Shown: positions 61,670 through 64,000 of the stretch, piece after piece
Numbering within the stretch: the first letter of the stretch is position 1
Layout of the letters: every line of letters starts with the position of its first letter
Program-made: the position numbers and the translations under genes
Origin: Sphingomonas lycopersici
GTDB lineage: Bacteria; Pseudomonadota; Alphaproteobacteria; Sphingomonadales; Sphingomonadaceae
Direction: 5' to 3'
DNA: 64,000 nt
NCBI RefSeq assembly: GCF_026130605.1
Contig: NZ_JANFAU010000001.1
Location: 434,001-498,000 of the forward strand
The notes under the pieces: generated by a model
What the model saw: only the letters and a program-made list of their open reading frames with translations
The model's database searches: none
What the model was told of the DNA's origin: nothing

Positions 61670-64000
61670 ATGGGGGCGGCCCGCCGAGGCGGATCGATGC
61701 GGCGCAAGATGCTCTCGGCGCTGGTGCTGAGCGCGGTCGCGATCGGCACGCCGGCCGGCGCGGTCAGCGAGGCCGCGCCGAAACCCGTCCGGATCGATCG
61801 CGACGCGATGGGCGTGCCGCATGTCTTTGCCGCGACATCCGAAGCGGTGCTGTTCGGCGCAGGCTATGCCCTCGCGCAGGATCGCCTGGCCGACATGGAA
61901 CTGGCACGCCGCCGCGCGCTGGGGCGGACCGCCGAAGTGCTCGGGCCATCGGCGGTGCAATCCGACGTCATCTCGCGCGATCGACTGCTCGACGCCGCCG
62001 AATTGCTTCGCATGTATCGCGCGGCGCCCGGCGAATATCGGCGGATGATGCAGGCCTATGTTGATGGCATCAATCACGCGATCGCCGAGATCGAGCGCGA
62101 TCCTGCGCACAAGACGCCCTATCAGTTCATCCAATGGGCGGTGAAACCGGCGCGCTGGTCGTTGCTCGATTTCCTCGCGATGATCGCCGCTTTTCCGCGC
62201 AGCCGCGAGGGCAATGAGGTCACCAACCTCACCTTCCTGACCGCGATGATCCAGCAGCACGGGGTGACGGCAGGCCGCGACATCTTCGACGATGTCGTCC
62301 CGGTGAGCGATCCGGAATCGCCGACCGCGATCCCGGCGGGAGAGGATCGCGCGCCCGCCCGGCCGTTGCCTGTCGCCACCTATCTCAGCCTGTTGCCCGA
62401 CGGCACCGCCGGGCCGGTGTCGATTCCCGCCGCACCCAGCCGCGATCACAGCCGCTGCCTCGTCATCGGCCCGCAAAAATCGGCCAGCGGCAAGGTGCTG
62501 ATGATGGAGGCGACCGCCGACGGCCCGGAAATCCATCTGCACGGCGGCGGGTTCGATAGCGCGGGCTTCACCACGCCGGCATGGGGCGTGCCGATCATGG
62601 GGCGCGGCCCGCGCCACGGCTGGCTGGTGACCTCGGGCGTTTCCGACAGCACCGATACGTTCGCCGAGAAGCTCGACCCGAAAAATCCCTATCGTTACTG
62701 GTATCGGGGGCAATGGCGCACGATGCAGCGCCGTCGGGAGCGTATCGCGGTAAAGGGCGCCGCGCCGGTGATCCACGAAGTGGCGCGGACGATTCACGGC
62801 CCGGTCGTCGCCTGGGACAAACCGCATCACGTCGCCTACACGCAAAGCTATGCCGAGCGCGGGCATGAGATCGACAATTGGGTCGGCCTGGTCGACATGC
62901 AACGCGCGAGATCGCTCGGCGAATTCGACCAGGCGGTGGCGCGGCTGTCGACCGATTTCGGAATTTGCTACGGCGACGAGGACGGCCGGATCGGCTTTTG
63001 GGAAACCGGCCTCCAGCCCAAGCGCGCCCCCGGCACCGATCCCCGCCTGCCGACCCCCGGCACCGGCGATTATGACTGGCAGGGCTTTCTCGCGGTTGCC
63101 GAGCGGCCGCATATGCTCGATCCCAAGCAGGGCTATATCCACAGCTGGAACAGCAAGCCGACAATCTGGTCACGCGAAGGCGACGAGGCGCGGATCGGCG
63201 CCACCTTCCGGACATGGCTGGGCAATCACCTCGGCACCGCGGCGCGCGCGGCGACCCTGCTCGACATGGCCGAGTATAACCGCCAGATTTGGAACGCGAT
63301 GAGCGCGCGCGATCGCACCCAGACGTCGCCCGACTTCTTCGCGCCGGCACTGCGCGCCGCGGCGGCACACGATCCGACGATCGCCGAGGCGGTCGGCCTG
63401 ATGCTGTCGTGGAACGGGCGCTACGAGGATCGCGACGGGGACGGCCGCTACGACAATCCGGGGCTTACGCTGTTCCGCGCCTGGCTGGAGATCGCGCCGG
63501 CGATGCTGTTCGATCGCGACATGGGCGATTGGTGGAAGAAGATCGATGCCGATCGCTATCTCAAATATCAGACCGGCCTGCTGTATCGGACGCTGAAGGG
63601 CGCGGCGGCCGGCGCGCCGGTCAAATTCGACTATTTCCACGGCCGCCCCCGCGACGAGGTCGTCGCGGAGACGGTGCGACGGACGATCGCCGAGGTCGCG
63701 TCACGCTTTCCGGCGCAACCGATGACGGCGTGGCGGATGCCGGTTTTCTGGAAATATTTCACCGATCAGGCCGAGGACCCCGAACGGCCGCCGCTGCCGA
63801 ACGACGATGAGCGGAGCAACGCGCTCTGGGCGGAACTCGGGCTCGGGCCGAAGATGGTGACATTGAACGGCGGCGAGGAATGGGTCGGCATGATGGAATT
63901 GGCGCCGACGCATCCCGCGCTCTATTCGATCACCGAGGCGGGCGGGCAAAATCAGTTCATCGACCCCGCAAGACATGGGACAATCCACCTGACGGACCAG
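61670..64000 (+). CDS. penicillin acylase (S45) family protein, 3' end cut by window
   Basis: At least 777 residues, open at the window end. Signal-like N-terminus (MLSALVLSAVAIGTPAGAVS), alpha-chain start (IDRDAMGVPHVFAATSEAVL, FGAGYALAQDRLADMELARR) and the Ntn nucleophile region SRCLVIGPQKSASGK, where Ser261 (codon 62450-62452) takes the place of the catalytic serine exposed after self-cleavage. The usual Asn after it is Arg262, and the later DPHL motif is absent, so substrate or activity may differ. Family members hydrolyse penicillin, N-acyl-homoserine lactones and other amides. ATG 61670 directly follows the receptor; ATG 61697 has a better ribosome site (GAGG) and is an alternative. Confidence 0.82.
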   Translation, partial: MGAARRGGSMRRKMLSALVLSAVAIGTPAGAVSEAAPKPVRIDRDAMGVPHVFAATSEAVLFGAGYALAQDRLADMELARRRALGRTAEVLGPSAVQSDVISRDRLLDAAELLRMYRAAPGEYRRMMQAYVDGINHAIAEIERDPAHKTPYQFIQWAVKPARWSLLDFLAMIAAFPRSREGNEVTNLTFLTAMIQQHGVTAGRDIFDDVVPVSDPESPTAIPAGEDRAPARPLPVATYLSLLPDGTAGPVSIPAAPSRDHSRCLVIGPQKSASGKVLMMEATADGPEIHLHGGGFDSAGFTTPAWGVPIMGRGPRHGWLVTSGVSDSTDTFAEKLDPKNPYRYWYRGQWRTMQRRRERIAVKGAAPVIHEVARTIHGPVVAWDKPHHVAYTQSYAERGHEIDNWVGLVDMQRARSLGEFDQAVARLSTDFGICYGDEDGRIGFWETGLQPKRAPGTDPRLPTPGTGDYDWQGFLAVAERPHMLDPKQGYIHSWNSKPTIWSREGDEARIGATFRTWLGNHLGTAARAATLLDMAEYNRQIWNAMSARDRTQTSPDFFAPALRAAAAHDPTIAEAVGLMLSWNGRYEDRDGDGRYDNPGLTLFRAWLEIAPAMLFDRDMGDWWKKIDADRYLKYQTGLLYRTLKGAAAGAPVKFDYFHGRPRDEVVAETVRRTIAEVASRFPAQPMTAWRMPVFWKYFTDQAEDPERPPLPNDDERSNALWAELGLGPKMVTLNGGEEWVGMMELAPTHPALYSITEAGGQNQFIDPARHGTIHLTDQ

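Noticed and set aside
1-64000. tRNA, rRNA, CRISPR array, insertion sequence or integrase
   Set aside because: No cloverleaf, repeat-spacer series, transposase or integrase motif was seen on either strand; a tRNA scan was not run.

Overview
The window is a stretch of chromosome from a GC-rich alphaproteobacterium, most likely a Sphingomonas-like member of the Sphingomonadaceae. This is inferred from four TonB-dependent receptors, two sigma/FecR/receptor cassettes, NodT-type outer membrane factors, many GTG starts and the protein style; no rRNA or other phylogenetic marker is present. Genes are densely packed and alternate in strand. I saw no tRNA, rRNA, CRISPR array, insertion sequence or phage block.

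Layout. 1-8 kb: the 3' part of a TonB receptor, a frameshifted TonB-like gene, a divergent AraC/SDR pair, and a MarR-XRE-MFS group facing a serine hydrolase across a perfect 14-bp palindrome. 8-13 kb: a translationally coupled three-gene operon joining capsule-type export proteins to an OpgH-like glucosyltransferase. 12.7-16.6 kb: sigma factor, FecR and receptor (cassette 1). 16.8-20.4 kb: phosphate group (Pit with a PHO-box-like site, a CorA/ZntB-like transporter, convergent PPK2). 20.5-26.9 kb: SoxR, a SoxR box and a MexHI-OpmD-like RND pump. 27-33 kb: a methyltransferase remnant, a periplasmic protein, an Hsp70-like protein, an M19 protein lacking most metal ligands, AlkB and small envelope proteins. 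33.4-37.5 kb: cassette 2. 37.6-43.7 kb: AraC, an EmrAB-type pump with outer membrane factor, and an EamA transporter. 43.7-50.8 kb: a redox gene cluster. 51.4-56.8 kb: a LeuCD / haloacetate-dehalogenase-like / DctA-like operon with a divergent LysR gene. 56.8-64 kb: an S9 peptidase, a TonB receptor and a penicillin-acylase-family protein cut by the window end.

The most unusual region is 44.7-50.8 kb. One polypeptide carries an FAD/NAD(P) oxidoreductase, two cyclic-nucleotide-binding domains and sixteen cysteines suited to four [4Fe-4S] clusters. It is followed almost without gaps by a histidine-bearing membrane protein, by a protein with a cytosolic FHA domain, one membrane helix and ten CXXCH haem motifs, and by a CpdA-like phosphodiesterase. 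I infer a transmembrane electron-transfer chain under cyclic-nucleotide and possibly phosphorylation control. A TPR protein resembling cytochrome c biogenesis factors is divergent from it.

Annotations rest on reading the translations and motifs by eye; no database search was run. Gene boundaries chosen at alternative GTG/TTG starts are stated case by case.
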